The position numbers and the translations under genes were made by a program. The notes beneath the pieces are model-generated. The model saw only the letters and a program-made list of their open reading frames with translations, searched no databases and was not told the origin of the DNA. From an uncultured Bacteroidales bacterium (GTDB lineage Bacteria; Bacteroidota; Bacteroidia; Bacteroidales; Bacteroidaceae), in assembly GCA_945833885.1 (NCBI GenBank), contig CAMAFY010000012.1:1-64000 (forward strand): a stretch of 64,000 nt of DNA, in the 5' to 3' direction. Shown one piece after another: positions 19,250 through 28,676 of this stretch. Position 1 is the stretch's first letter, and each line of letters starts with the position of its first letter.

Positions 19250-19876
19250 ATGAAGACGGCCATTATCGGCGGCATCGGTGCCGGAAAGAGCCATGTATGC
19301 CGGCTGCTCGAGGCCCGGGGCATTGAAATTTACAACTGCGATGCCGAAGCCCGGCGCATCATCACCCATGATGCCGAGGTGCGGGCCGAACTGTCGGCGC
19401 TCGTAGGTCCGGACGTCTATCTGCCATCTCCCGAACCCTCGCCGTCAACTTCCGCTCATGCACCGGAGCCCATCCTCAATAAACCCGTGCTCAGGGCGTA
19501 TATGCAGCAAGGACCACAGGCGGTCGCCCGCGTCAATGCCATTGTCCACCCGCGTGTGGCAAGGGATTTTCTCCGCAGTGGCAAGGAATGGATGGAGTGT
19601 GCCATCCTTTTCGAGAGCGGTTTCCACCGTCTTGTCGACCGGATTGTCTGCGTGTCGTGCCCCCTTGAAGAGCGTTTGCGCCGCATTCAGTTGCGCGATG
19701 GTTGCGAACGAGCCGTCGCCCAGCGGTGGATCGACATGCAGATGGATGACGAAGAGCGGCAGTCGCGCTCCCACACCATCATCCTCAACGATGGCGTCGC
19801 TCCGCTGGAACCCCAGATTGAACAACTCCTTATCAACGTTTTCGCTAAGCCAAACGTGCAGAACGAAAACAAGTGA
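19250..19876 (+). CDS. coaE: Dephospho-CoA kinase
   Basis: Catalyses the last step of coenzyme A synthesis, phosphorylating dephospho-CoA. The ORF track starts 97 codons too early; the family N-terminus MKTAIIGGIGAGKSHVC with its P-loop begins at 19250, giving 208 aa. Substrate-site features NCDAEARR, VHPRVARDF and the CPLEERLRRIQLRDGC lid follow in order. A proline/serine-rich insertion (PSPEPSPSTSAHAPEP) near residue 65 is not usual. It ends 19 bp before the dipeptidyl peptidase III gene. Confidence 0.93.
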   Translation: MKTAIIGGIGAGKSHVCRLLEARGIEIYNCDAEARRIITHDAEVRAELSALVGPDVYLPSPEPSPSTSAHAPEPILNKPVLRAYMQQGPQAVARVNAIVHPRVARDFLRSGKEWMECAILFESGFHRLVDRIVCVSCPLEERLRRIQLRDGCERAVAQRWIDMQMDDEERQSRSHTIILNDGVAPLEPQIEQLLINVFAKPNVQNENK

Positions 19877-19895
19877 AACGCAATTTCGTTATGTT

Positions 19896-21869
19896 ATGAC
19901 GGGAAAACTAAGGATAGAATCCAACGAATTTTCATATTCCGACGAGAAATTCGCCGATATACAACTTCTCCGTTACCGTGTCGAGGGTTTCGAATTCCTC
20001 AGCCTGCGGCAGAAGACCCTTATCTATCATCTTTCGGAAGCCGCACTTGCAGGGCGCGACATCCTTTATGACCAGAACGGTGCCCGCAATCTCGCCCTGC
20101 GCCGGTTGCTCGAGGCGCTCTATATGGCGCTCAAATCCGACGGCGTCGCCGGGGTGGAAGGCGCGGAAGTCCGTGAACGTGAGGCCTTTGCGGAGTACAT
20201 GAAGCGGTTTTGGTTCTCACATGGACCGCACCATCACTACGCTTGCATGAAATTCCTTCCCGGATGCTCCAGGGAATGGATGGAGGATGCCCTCCGCCGT
20301 TACGGCATTTCCTATGACCGTCCGTTGGTGGACTACATCTTCGATGCCGCTGCCGACGCCTGCCGGTGCAACCAACGTGATGGCGAGGACCTGCTGCTCA
20401 CTTCCTCCAACAACTATTATGCCGACGGAATCACCCAGCGTGAGGCGGAAGACTTCTATGCCCGTCAGCGCGCCGCCCTCACCACACCGCCGGAATGTCC
20501 GCCTCAGATAGGTCTGAACAGCCGCCTCGAACGCGGCGATGACGGAACATTGCGGGAGAATGTGTGCCGGATCGGCGGGCTCTATGGTGCCGCCATCCGC
20601 AGGATTGTCCGGCATCTTGAAGATGCCTTGCCGTATGCCGAGAGCGACAGTCAGCGGCAGGTCATCCGTCTGCTCATAGACTTCTATACCACAGGTTCCC
20701 TGTTGACCTTCGACGAATACTCCATCGCGTGGCTCGAAGATACGGAAAGCCAGGTGGATTTCGTCAACGGATTCACCGAAACCTATGGTGATCCTTTGGG
20801 ATTCAAGGGCAGTTGGGAGAGCATCGTCAACTTCCGTGACGAGGAAGCCACGCGCCGTACGCGCATTCTTGCCGACAATGCCCAGTGGTTTGAGGACCAC
20901 AGTCCCATCGATGCGCGGTTCCGCAAGTCCGTATGCCGCGGCATCAGTGCCAAAGTCATCCAAGCCGCCATCATCGCAGGCGACCTTTATCCCTCCACAG
21001 CCATCGGCATCAATCTTCCGAACAGCGATTGGGTGCGTCGCGACCACGGCTCGAAGAGCGTGACAATCGGCAATTTCACCGATGCTTACAACTGTGCTTC
21101 CCAGGGCAGCGGCATGCTCGAGGAGTTCGTCATCGACGATGTCACCCGCCAGATGATCCGCACTTACGGTCCTGTCGGCGACAATCTCCATACCGATCTC
21201 CACGAATGTCTTGGCCACGGTTCCGGACAACTCCTTCCGGGAGTCAGCGCCGATGCCCTCAAAGCCCACGCATCCACCATCGAGGAGGCCCGTGCCGACC
21301 TTTTCGCACTCTACTATATGGGGTCCGGAAAGTTGGTGGAACTGGGGCTGCTCCCCGATGCCGAGGCTTACAAAAGCCAGTACTACACCTACCTCATGAA
21401 CGGTGCCCTCACCCAACTTGTTCGCATCTCGCGCGGTGCTACCATCGAGGAGGCGCACATGCGTAACCGTGCCCTTATAGCACATTGGGTGCTGGAACAC
21501 GCGACGGAAAGGGAGGCGGAAATCGTGAACATCGGCAATAAAACCTATTTGCGCGTCAATGATTACGCGGGACTTCAACGCCTTTTCGGTCGTCTGCTTG
21601 CCGAGGTGCAGCGCATCCGCAGCGAGGGCGACTACGAAGCGGCACGAAATCTGGTGGAAACCTACGGGGTTGCCATCGATGATGCCCTTCATGCCGAGGT
21701 CTTGGACCGCTATCGCCGCCTGAATCTCCGGCCTTACAAAGGATTCATCAATCCTTCTTACCATGCCGTGCGCAACGCTGAGGGCGGAATCACCGACGTC
21801 ACCGTTTCCTATACCGAAGCCTTCGACGAGCAGTGCCTGCGCTACAGCCGCGAATACAGCACGCTTTGA
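19896..21869 (+). CDS. Dipeptidyl peptidase III (M49 zinc exopeptidase)
   Basis: Start chosen at MTGKLRIESNEFSYSDEKFADIQ (19896), giving 657 aa; the 803-aa ORF includes out-of-frame coaE sequence. The M49 zinc motif appears as HECLGHGSG near residue 430, the form known for Bacteroides DPP III rather than the HELLGH of eukaryotes, with the third ligand in EEARADLFALYY. No signal peptide is seen, so it should be cytosolic and remove dipeptides from short peptides. It is transcribed with coaE. Confidence 0.93.
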   Translation: MTGKLRIESNEFSYSDEKFADIQLLRYRVEGFEFLSLRQKTLIYHLSEAALAGRDILYDQNGARNLALRRLLEALYMALKSDGVAGVEGAEVREREAFAEYMKRFWFSHGPHHHYACMKFLPGCSREWMEDALRRYGISYDRPLVDYIFDAAADACRCNQRDGEDLLLTSSNNYYADGITQREAEDFYARQRAALTTPPECPPQIGLNSRLERGDDGTLRENVCRIGGLYGAAIRRIVRHLEDALPYAESDSQRQVIRLLIDFYTTGSLLTFDEYSIAWLEDTESQVDFVNGFTETYGDPLGFKGSWESIVNFRDEEATRRTRILADNAQWFEDHSPIDARFRKSVCRGISAKVIQAAIIAGDLYPSTAIGINLPNSDWVRRDHGSKSVTIGNFTDAYNCASQGSGMLEEFVIDDVTRQMIRTYGPVGDNLHTDLHECLGHGSGQLLPGVSADALKAHASTIEEARADLFALYYMGSGKLVELGLLPDAEAYKSQYYTYLMNGALTQLVRISRGATIEEAHMRNRALIAHWVLEHATEREAEIVNIGNKTYLRVNDYAGLQRLFGRLLAEVQRIRSEGDYEAARNLVETYGVAIDDALHAEVLDRYRRLNLRPYKGFINPSYHAVRNAEGGITDVTVSYTEAFDEQCLRYSREYSTL

Positions 21870-22152
21870 GGGCGTGACGGCTGATGCCGATGCACCAGTC
21901 TCAGGTGAAACCATCGCGAATCGCCGTTATCCCCGGGCGGATTTCGCCATCGGTATGAATGCGGATGGCGTGCCATGTGGCTGGATGACATGGAGTGGCC
22001 TGATGCTGTCAATTGGTCTTGCCGGATGTCGTGTCTGTCCCTATGCGGGAAAAGGCCCGCAGGCTGACAAAACGTAATCTGAGTAATTACCACAGGACCT
22101 GACGATTGTAATTTGTAGAACCTACCTTAATTTCGCACATTTGCAAAAAAAT

Positions 22153-22581
22153 ATGGCGCAAACAGAAGCCAGAATAGATAAATGGTTGTGGGCGGCGCGC
22201 ATCTATAAGACGCGTTCGCTTGCCACCGATGCCTGCAAAAACGGACGTATCACCATCAATGGAGCGCTGGTAAAGCCCTCGCGGACGGTGAAGGCGGGCG
22301 ATACCGTGGGAGTAAGAAAGGCTCCTGTCACCTATTCCTTCCGTGTTCTCCAACCCATAGAGAAGCGTGTCGGGGCAAAACTCCTGCCGGATATTCTGGA
22401 AAACGTCACTCCTTCCGAGCAATATGAAATCCTTGAGATGGCGCGCATCAGTGGTTTCGTCGACCGTGCAAGGGGCACCGGACGTCCTACCAAGAAGGAC
22501 CGCCGCGCCATCGACGACTATGCCGGACAGACACCCCTCTTCTTCGATGACGATTTCGACTTCGATGATGAGGACGAATAG
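22153..22581 (+). CDS. S4-domain RNA-binding protein (Hsp15/HslR-like)
   Basis: Start at MAQTEARIDKWLWAARIYKTRSLA (22153), 142 aa; the track used an upstream TTG. The S4 domain (residues 5-65) carries ACKNGRITINGALVKPSRTVKAGD. E. coli Hsp15 binds stalled 50S subunits carrying nascent chains. The C-terminal tail GRPTKKDRRAIDDY followed by a run of Asp/Phe is typical of Bacteroidetes members. A promoter-like TAATTTCG precedes it by about 20 nt. Confidence 0.87.
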   Translation: MAQTEARIDKWLWAARIYKTRSLATDACKNGRITINGALVKPSRTVKAGDTVGVRKAPVTYSFRVLQPIEKRVGAKLLPDILENVTPSEQYEILEMARISGFVDRARGTGRPTKKDRRAIDDYAGQTPLFFDDDFDFDDEDE

Positions 22582-22941
22582 CCGTTTCCGGCATTCCCTC
22601 CGCCGTCCTTCCGAGGTCGGAAAACCATAGAGGATGCAAGGGATTTCTGTAATGTTTACAGGAAATCCTAAAAGGATTTGACCGGAACAGATGCGGAATC
22701 CGTAATGTTTTCGGCGGATGCCGTGAGAAATTCCCACAACGTTCATGACGCACATCGGTACTGCCCGTCCGAAAATCCGAAATGGTCGCTAAGATGACGG
22801 GAGGTAAACGCTAAGATTTCCCGGCAATATCAGTGAAAGGTTCCGGTGCAATCGGCAAGATGCCTCGATGTCAGCGGAAGGTTTTCCGGCGGAAAAGTCC
22901 TTCCTCGACAAAACAACGAATCACCTAAAACTCAATATACC
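22582..22941. other. Intergenic region, no gene recognised
   Basis: A 360-bp gap between the S4 gene and manA. It contains GGAAATCC/GGATTT fragments and CGGCGGA repeats reminiscent of the degenerate 22-bp arrays, but no regular step could be followed. The upstream part of the 356-aa ORF covering manA lies here and is not treated as coding. Confidence 0.4.
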
Positions 22942-23916
22942 ATGTTCAAATTCAAGGAAGTTATGAAGTCTCCCCTCTGGGGCGGCAAAGACATTGTAGC
23001 CCTCAAGCACATCGAGGGCGTAGATACCATCGGCGAAAGTTGGGAAGTCAGTGGCGTTCCCGGCGACGAAACGCCTGTAGTCGGTGGCGAATATGACGGA
23101 TGGACCCTCCGTCAACTCATCGAAAAGTTTGGTGCCGACTTCGTAGGCAAGAAGAATTTCGAGGTAAACGGCAGCAATTTCCCCCTCCTTATCAAGTTCA
23201 TTTCTGCCGATGATGCCCTTAGCATTCAGGTACATCCCGATGATGCCATGGCACAGCGTGTAGCCGGCAAGCCGTTTGGCAAGACCGAGATGTGGTATCT
23301 CGTGGGCGCACACCCCGGAGCAACGCTTTACAGCGGTTTCAACCGCGACCTTACCGTTGAGGAATACGACAAGGTGATGGCGGAAAACCGTCTGGAGGAC
23401 GTCATGGCACGCTATGAAACCAAGGTGGGCGACTGCTTCTTCATTCCCGCAGGTCAGATCCACAGCATCGGAAAAGGCAACCTTATCATCGAGGTTCAGC
23501 AGAGTTCCGACCTCACATACCGCGTCTACGACTTCAACCGCCGCGATGCCCAGGGCAACCTGCGCCAACTCCATACGGCCGAAGCACGCGAAGCCCTCAA
23601 CTTCAAGAGCAAGGAAGACTACCGGACCCACTACGAAGACCGCGAGAACTGCCGTGTCCTCCTTGAGAGTTGTCCGCAGTTCACCACCTCCGTCTACCAT
23701 CTTACGGAGCCTCTCCGCGCAGATTACACCGAGGTTGACTCCTTCGCCATCCTCATCTGCTACGAAGGACAGGCCGAACTGACCGACTCTGAGGGCAACT
23801 CCACCACGCTGAAGGCCGGCGAGACCGTTCTCTTCCCCGCCACCACCAAGTGGGTCGACATCCGTCCTTTGGGTAGCGAGCGCTTCTCCTGCGTGGAAAC
23901 CTATACGCTCGGTTGA
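22942..23916 (+). CDS. manA: Mannose-6-phosphate isomerase, class I
   Basis: Interconverts mannose 6-phosphate and fructose 6-phosphate. The start is MFKFKEVMKSPLWGGKDIVALK (22942), giving 324 aa, the short form common in Bacteroidetes. Zinc-site motifs IQVHPDD (about residue 95) and AGQIHSIGKGNLIIEVQQSSDLTYRVYDFNR (about 172-202) are present, followed by the C-terminal cupin. It is cytosolic and would feed mannose released by enzymes such as the GH92 encoded at 53-55 kb into glycolysis; that link is inference. Confidence 0.94.
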   Translation: MFKFKEVMKSPLWGGKDIVALKHIEGVDTIGESWEVSGVPGDETPVVGGEYDGWTLRQLIEKFGADFVGKKNFEVNGSNFPLLIKFISADDALSIQVHPDDAMAQRVAGKPFGKTEMWYLVGAHPGATLYSGFNRDLTVEEYDKVMAENRLEDVMARYETKVGDCFFIPAGQIHSIGKGNLIIEVQQSSDLTYRVYDFNRRDAQGNLRQLHTAEAREALNFKSKEDYRTHYEDRENCRVLLESCPQFTTSVYHLTEPLRADYTEVDSFAILICYEGQAELTDSEGNSTTLKAGETVLFPATTKWVDIRPLGSERFSCVETYTLG

Positions 23917-24036
23917 TTTTCCACTTCCCTGGCACCGTAGCCGTGCATCCGATGTTGCGCGTCAGGGTGTCCGGAACACCGTCCTGCCGTGTCTCAAGTG
24001 TCATTATTAGATATATGAGTGTCATGGCATGATGTT

Positions 24037-24112
24037 GACAAGTAGGTTTCTACAATCGGTTCAACATAACAGTTATTGTTGTATAGACTGTTTTTGGGGG
24101 AACCTATTTGTC
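24037..24112. repeat. Small inverted-repeat element related to the 51.9-kb element
   Basis: A 76-bp stretch bounded by GACAAGTAGGTTTC and, inverted, GGAACCTATTTGTC (12 of 14 positions pair). Its left 30 bp resemble the inverted ends of the element at 51887-52083. The interior contains a second near-palindrome around AACATAACAGTTATTGTT. Confidence 0.55.
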
Positions 24113-24120
24113 CATTTCTT

Positions 24121-24188
24121 GCAAAACCTTTCTTCATCATTGTACCGGTATCCTCCGGCGGTTTTGAAGGAAGGTTTTGCTTTTTTTT
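24121..24188 (+). terminator. Strong rho-independent terminator
   Basis: A 16-bp stem with one mismatch (GCAAAACCTTTCTTCA / TGAAGGAAGGTTTTGC) encloses a smaller GC stem and is followed by eight T residues. It lies 205 bp after manA and immediately follows the small inverted-repeat element. Confidence 0.85.
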
Positions 24189-24238
24189 GTGCCTTACGGC
24201 CCTACCCGTAAACGCCTTTTCCGTCATACTGCCAAAGG

Positions 24239-24392
24239 CCTCGGACCTTTCTGGCGAAAACCTCCGGAATCTCCAACCGAAACCTCTGGACTTTACGGCA
24301 GATACCTTTGAACTTTACGGCAGAGACCTTTGAACTTTACGGCAAAATGTGCGGAACTTTTATGCGGAAACCTCCGATGTTTTCCGTCCGGC
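24239..24392. repeat. 22-bp degenerate tandem array, 7 units
   Basis: Units start at 24239, 24261, 24283, 24305, 24327, 24349 and 24371. Typical units read CCTTTGAACTTTACGGCAGA; the sixth, GTGCGGAACTTTTATGCGGA, shows the core shared with other arrays. All steps are exactly 22 bp. Confidence 0.8.
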
Positions 24393-25111
24393 CTTTCCTG
24401 ATACGGATAAGACGTCTCGTTATAACGAAACAATTCGTTCCCGCCAATATCCCAGGAATGTCCCTCACCCGCTCCTTGTCAGGCACCTTGAAAATCATTG
24501 ATGTTTTCGCATTGGGAGGCGGGAGAATCTGCCCTTCCGCCGTGTCATTCGGTAAAATTTTGCATTCTCGTGAATGTTTTTTACCGTCTCGTGAAGCGTC
24601 CTGTAAGCCGTTTTGCACGGAAATCTTCTCCGGGTGTAGGATAATCCTACACCTTTTCCGCCATTCCGCACGCTATCCTACACACGGAAATTCCCAATGT
24701 GTGCTGGCGATTTCTTCAGGAAGTGTAGGATGTGTAGGAGAAAATCACGAAAAAAAATACCGGGAGAGGAAATGAAACCTTCACGACATCCGCAAAATGA
24801 TTGAAAAACCATGCTGTTCCCAGCCTGAAAGTGCGGCACTTCGGGGCAGAAGGTTCCGTGCTTTTGATCGCTGAGACTTCTGTAAATCATCATTCGTGAC
24901 GTATTGTCGTTTTGTCCTTTGGCAACCTGAAAACGGGGGATGACGGGTGATGCTATCCCCGGATGCAATGTGGGATGTGGAAAAAATCGCGGAGCGGCGA
25001 AAAAAACATCTGCGGAAAAAGTCTTGAAAAATTGTAACGAAAAAGGGCGCTTCTCAAATAAAAATCGGAAAATGTGGACCTATAAATAAAAAAACGACAC
25101 AAAAATATATG
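24393..25111. other. Long intergenic region upstream of susC
   Basis: About 700 bp without a supportable gene; the 155-aa ORF at 24308 runs through a repeat array and is rejected. It contains a near-perfect palindrome GTGTAGGATAATCCTACAC at 24634 and three further GTGTAGGA copies by 24739, described as a finding. Base composition becomes A-rich toward the susC promoter. Confidence 0.45.
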
Positions 25112-25138
25112 TTGGAATGACAAAAAATGCTAAATTTG
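25112..25138 (+). promoter_or_regulatory. Bacteroidetes-type promoter for susC/susD
   Basis: TTG at 25112 and TAAATTTG at 25131 fit the consensus with a slightly short 16-nt spacing. It places transcription near 25145 and leaves a leader of about 135 nt before the susC start. Confidence 0.6.
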
Positions 25139-25278
25139 CCCCGAAAAGTTATGAAAAACGTCATTCTCTTGTCATCTTTCTGACACGGATGTTCATGCAT
25201 AATATTGAATATTGTGCATCCGTCTTCAAACTTGCGACAGATATCCAATTAAGATATACCTTAAATATTTCAAAAAAC

Positions 25279-28200
25279 ATGATTAAACGTATCAAGACTG
25301 TCAGCATCATGCTGCTCCTCATGGGTCTTCCCGCAGGTGTAGCATACGCAGAGACTCATCCGATTGAAACAATTGAGATAGTCCAGCAGAGCGGTGCCGC
25401 TACCGGTACTGTAGTCGACGCCACAGGCGAACCCCTCATCGGTGCTTCCGTCATCGTTAAGGGAACCACCAAAGGCGCCATGGTCGACAACGATGGTAAG
25501 TTCTCCATCGCTGGTGTAAAGGCTGGTCAGACCCTTCGCGTTTCCTTCATCGGCTATGTGGCTCAGGAGGTTAAATGGGAAGGTCAACCCCTCAACATTG
25601 TACTCGAAGAGGATAACAATGCTCTCGGTGAGGTCGTTGTAACCGCCATGGGTATCAAGAAGGATGCCAAGAAACTCGGTTACTCCGTATCGACCATCAA
25701 GAGCGACGAACTCACCACTACCGCCAGCCCCAACCTCGGTTCTGCCCTCTATGGTAAGGCTGCCGGTGTACGTATCCAGACTGCTCCTGGTGGTGCTGCC
25801 GGTGCAATCACCATCAATGTGCGTGGTCTCTCATCCATTACTGGTACCAACCAGCCTCTCATCGTCATCGACGGTGTGCCCATTCATAACGGTGATACCA
25901 ACAACTCTGACTACTGGGGAAGCCAGCGTACTCAGAGCAACGGTCTCGCAGATATCAACCCTGAGGACATCGAGAACCTCAGCATTCTTAAGGGTGCTGC
26001 CGCATCTGCCCTTTACGGTTCTGAGGCAGCCAACGGTGTTGTCATGATTACCACCAAGAGTGGTAAGGGCGCAACGGGTGTAGGTGTTGACTTCAATGCC
26101 AGCGTTACCGGTAACTTCGTGGCTTACATGCCTACCTATCAGACCACTTTCGGTCCTGGTACTTTCACCGAGAACCGCCTGAGCAACAGCAACTACGACG
26201 CTGACGGCTTCTATTATCGCAACGACCGCAACGGCAATCGTCAGATGGCTTATGCCGGAACTACGCAGTACTTCGGTCCGCGTTACGACTCCAGCAAGAA
26301 TCTTCTCTACTTCGACGGCACACAGCGTCCCTACGACGTAATCAACGAGAACCCTTGGAGCGAAGTGTTCCGCACCGGTCTCGACCAGCAGTACAACGTG
26401 GGTATCACCAAGGGTAGCGAGAAGGGCAACATGCGTTTCTCCTATACTTACCTCAACAGCCGCCCCAACCAGTATAACTCAAGTTTCAAGAAGCACAACT
26501 TCTCTTTGACAGGTAGTTACAATGTCATCGACAATGTGAAGCTCGATTATACCATGAACTACCTCCATCAGGACGTTAAGAACCGTCCTTATCGTATGGC
26601 CCGTCTGACCTCGAACTTCGGTGGTATGTTCGGTCCTTACGATGATGTCGCTTATCTTCGTGAGCATGCTGTCACCAAGGCCGGCTATATGAACCGCGTG
26701 TACAGCAGTTCGCAGCATGAGAATCCCAGTGAAGGTTGGGAATTCAACCCCAACTGCGAGGCTCTCGTCAGCGAATACTTCTGGAACATCCTCGGCCGCG
26801 AGCAGTATGAAGACTACAACCGCTTGATCGCCAGCGTAACTCCGAGTTGGGAAATCATCAAGGGTCTTACCCTCCGTGGACGCGCTGCTACCGACCTCAC
26901 CTTCGAAGGTATCGAACTCCAGGAACACAACGACAAGGCACTCACCTTCGGTAACTCCGGTTACTACAAGACCCAGAACAACCGTTACTCCATCGTTTAC
27001 GGTGACATCATGTTGATGTTCGACCGTCAGATTACCGAAAACTTCGGTTTGCAGGCAAACGTAGGATGGCAGGGTCGCAACGAGCAGATGAGCAATGTTT
27101 GGGCCAACACCGATGGTGGTCTCACCGTTGAGAACTGGTTCAACCTCAATGCTTCCAAGAACACCGTACGTGGTGGTCAGTCTGTTCAGAACTTCCTCAA
27201 GACCGCATGGCTCGGAACCCTTACCTTCCAGTTCGGACGTTGGGGATTCCTCGAGGGTACCGTACGTCAGGAGAAAATCTCTACCCTTGCAAAGGACAAC
27301 AACAGCTTCTTCTATCCTTCTATCAACGCCAGTGTTCTCCTCAACGAACTCGTAGAGAACTGCCCCACATGGTGGAACTATGGTAAGGCACGTGTCAGCT
27401 ACGGTATCGTAGGTAACGCCCCTGAAATCTATAAGGCTACCCAGGCTTATACCCAGTCTTCCGCTTCCGGTTATGTATACAACGCCATCGGTTCTTCTGT
27501 AGGTAACAACCTCATCAAGCCTGAAAAGAAGTACGAATGGGAGCTCGGTATCGAAGGCAAGTTCCTCGGCAACCGCTTGGGCTTCGAGGCATCTTATTAT
27601 AACGCACGCATTAAGGACCAGATTCTTCAGACCACCATGCCTTACAGTGCCGGTGGTAAGAGCATCCTTATGAACATCGGTGAGCTGCACAACCAAGGTT
27701 TCGAACTCTCGGTTTACGGCACTCCCGTACGTGTAGGTGACTGGAAGTGGGATCTCCGCGCCAACATCGCATGGAACCGCAACGAGGTGACCAAGCTGAA
27801 TGAAGGTGTTGACCACATCGATCACATGAACTGGGATAACGGTTCGCTTTACCTCCGTTCCTACGTAGGTGGCATGATGGGTGACTTCTACTCGCTCGCT
27901 CCCGCAACCGATGAGAACGGTAACTACATCATCAACTCCGATGGTCTCTACAAACTTACCGATGATTGGGTGAAGGTTGGCAACGCTATGCCTAAACTCA
28001 CCGGTGGTTTCGCTACCGACCTCACATGGCGTGAGTGGACCCTCGGCATCTCTCTCGACTTCCGTGTTGGTGGTGCCGTATGGAACCAGCCCTATCAGTA
28101 CATGATGGGTCGTGGTGCCATCAAGGAATCTCTTGAATATCGTGGCGTAGAGAACGGCGGTCTGCTTTACTATGTCAACGATGCCAACGAACTCGTACAC

Positions 28201-28635
28201 ATTGCCAACGTTGCTGATGCACCTGCCGGCAAGAAGGTTTACGACGATGGTATCATCCTTGACGGTGTTCGCGAAGACGGAACCAAGAATACCCAGCTCG
28301 TTTCTGCAGGTAAGTACTACGTTTACACCTACAACTGGGGTGGATACGATCCCTCTGACGTAACTTATTACTCTCATTCTATCTTCGACAACAGCTATGT
28401 CAAGGTTCGTGAAATCACTCTTGGCTACAGCTTCCCGAAGCATCTGATTGAGAAGTTCCACTGCAAGAACCTTTCGCTCAGCGTATTCGCACGTAACCCC
28501 TTCTACATCTACAAGAACCTTCCCATCTTCGATGCCGAGTCTACCGACGCTACAAGCTGGATGCAGCAGTCGTATGTGGGTAACTCTTCAGCGACCACTC
28601 GCTCATTCGGTGCATCGCTCCGCGTAAGCTTCTAA
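25279..28635 (+). CDS. susC: SusC-like TonB-dependent outer-membrane glycan/peptide importer
   Basis: Start placed at MIKRIKTVSIMLLLMGLPAGVAYA (25279) because the promoter lies after the ORF-track start; 1118 aa. After the signal peptide come a carboxypeptidase-regulatory-like domain (about 41-111), a TonB-box-like EVVVTAMGI (118-126), the plug (SALYGKAAGVRIQ, NVRGLSSITGTNQPLIVIDGVP, LSILKGAAASALYGSEAANGVVMITTKSG) and a long barrel ending SFGASLRVSF. It works with the SusD-like lipoprotein encoded 41 bp downstream. No glycoside hydrolase, peptidase, anti-sigma factor or hybrid sensor flanks the pair, so the substrate is not indicated. Codon use is that of a highly expressed gene. Confidence 0.95.
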   Translation: MIKRIKTVSIMLLLMGLPAGVAYAETHPIETIEIVQQSGAATGTVVDATGEPLIGASVIVKGTTKGAMVDNDGKFSIAGVKAGQTLRVSFIGYVAQEVKWEGQPLNIVLEEDNNALGEVVVTAMGIKKDAKKLGYSVSTIKSDELTTTASPNLGSALYGKAAGVRIQTAPGGAAGAITINVRGLSSITGTNQPLIVIDGVPIHNGDTNNSDYWGSQRTQSNGLADINPEDIENLSILKGAAASALYGSEAANGVVMITTKSGKGATGVGVDFNASVTGNFVAYMPTYQTTFGPGTFTENRLSNSNYDADGFYYRNDRNGNRQMAYAGTTQYFGPRYDSSKNLLYFDGTQRPYDVINENPWSEVFRTGLDQQYNVGITKGSEKGNMRFSYTYLNSRPNQYNSSFKKHNFSLTGSYNVIDNVKLDYTMNYLHQDVKNRPYRMARLTSNFGGMFGPYDDVAYLREHAVTKAGYMNRVYSSSQHENPSEGWEFNPNCEALVSEYFWNILGREQYEDYNRLIASVTPSWEIIKGLTLRGRAATDLTFEGIELQEHNDKALTFGNSGYYKTQNNRYSIVYGDIMLMFDRQITENFGLQANVGWQGRNEQMSNVWANTDGGLTVENWFNLNASKNTVRGGQSVQNFLKTAWLGTLTFQFGRWGFLEGTVRQEKISTLAKDNNSFFYPSINASVLLNELVENCPTWWNYGKARVSYGIVGNAPEIYKATQAYTQSSASGYVYNAIGSSVGNNLIKPEKKYEWELGIEGKFLGNRLGFEASYYNARIKDQILQTTMPYSAGGKSILMNIGELHNQGFELSVYGTPVRVGDWKWDLRANIAWNRNEVTKLNEGVDHIDHMNWDNGSLYLRSYVGGMMGDFYSLAPATDENGNYIINSDGLYKLTDDWVKVGNAMPKLTGGFATDLTWREWTLGISLDFRVGGAVWNQPYQYMMGRGAIKESLEYRGVENGGLLYYVNDANELVHIANVADAPAGKKVYDDGIILDGVREDGTKNTQLVSAGKYYVYTYNWGGYDPSDVTYYSHSIFDNSYVKVREITLGYSFPKHLIEKFHCKNLSLSVFARNPFYIYKNLPIFDAESTDATSWMQQSYVGNSSATTRSFGASLRVSF

Positions 28636-28676
28636 TAAGTAAACGTATAAAAACATTCATTCAGATAATTGAAGTT

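Noticed and set aside
20217-21914. 565-aa minus-strand frame opposite the dipeptidyl peptidase III gene
   Set aside because: Shadow frame; the plus strand has the M49 zinc motif and full-length homology.
24308-24775. 155-aa ORF upstream of susC
   Set aside because: Starts within a 22-bp array and runs through the GTGTAGGA palindromes; composition is not protein-like.
26479-28461. 660-aa minus-strand frame opposite susC
   Set aside because: Coding shadow of the SusC gene; repetitive Val/Thr/Gly-rich translation, no signal peptide or domain.
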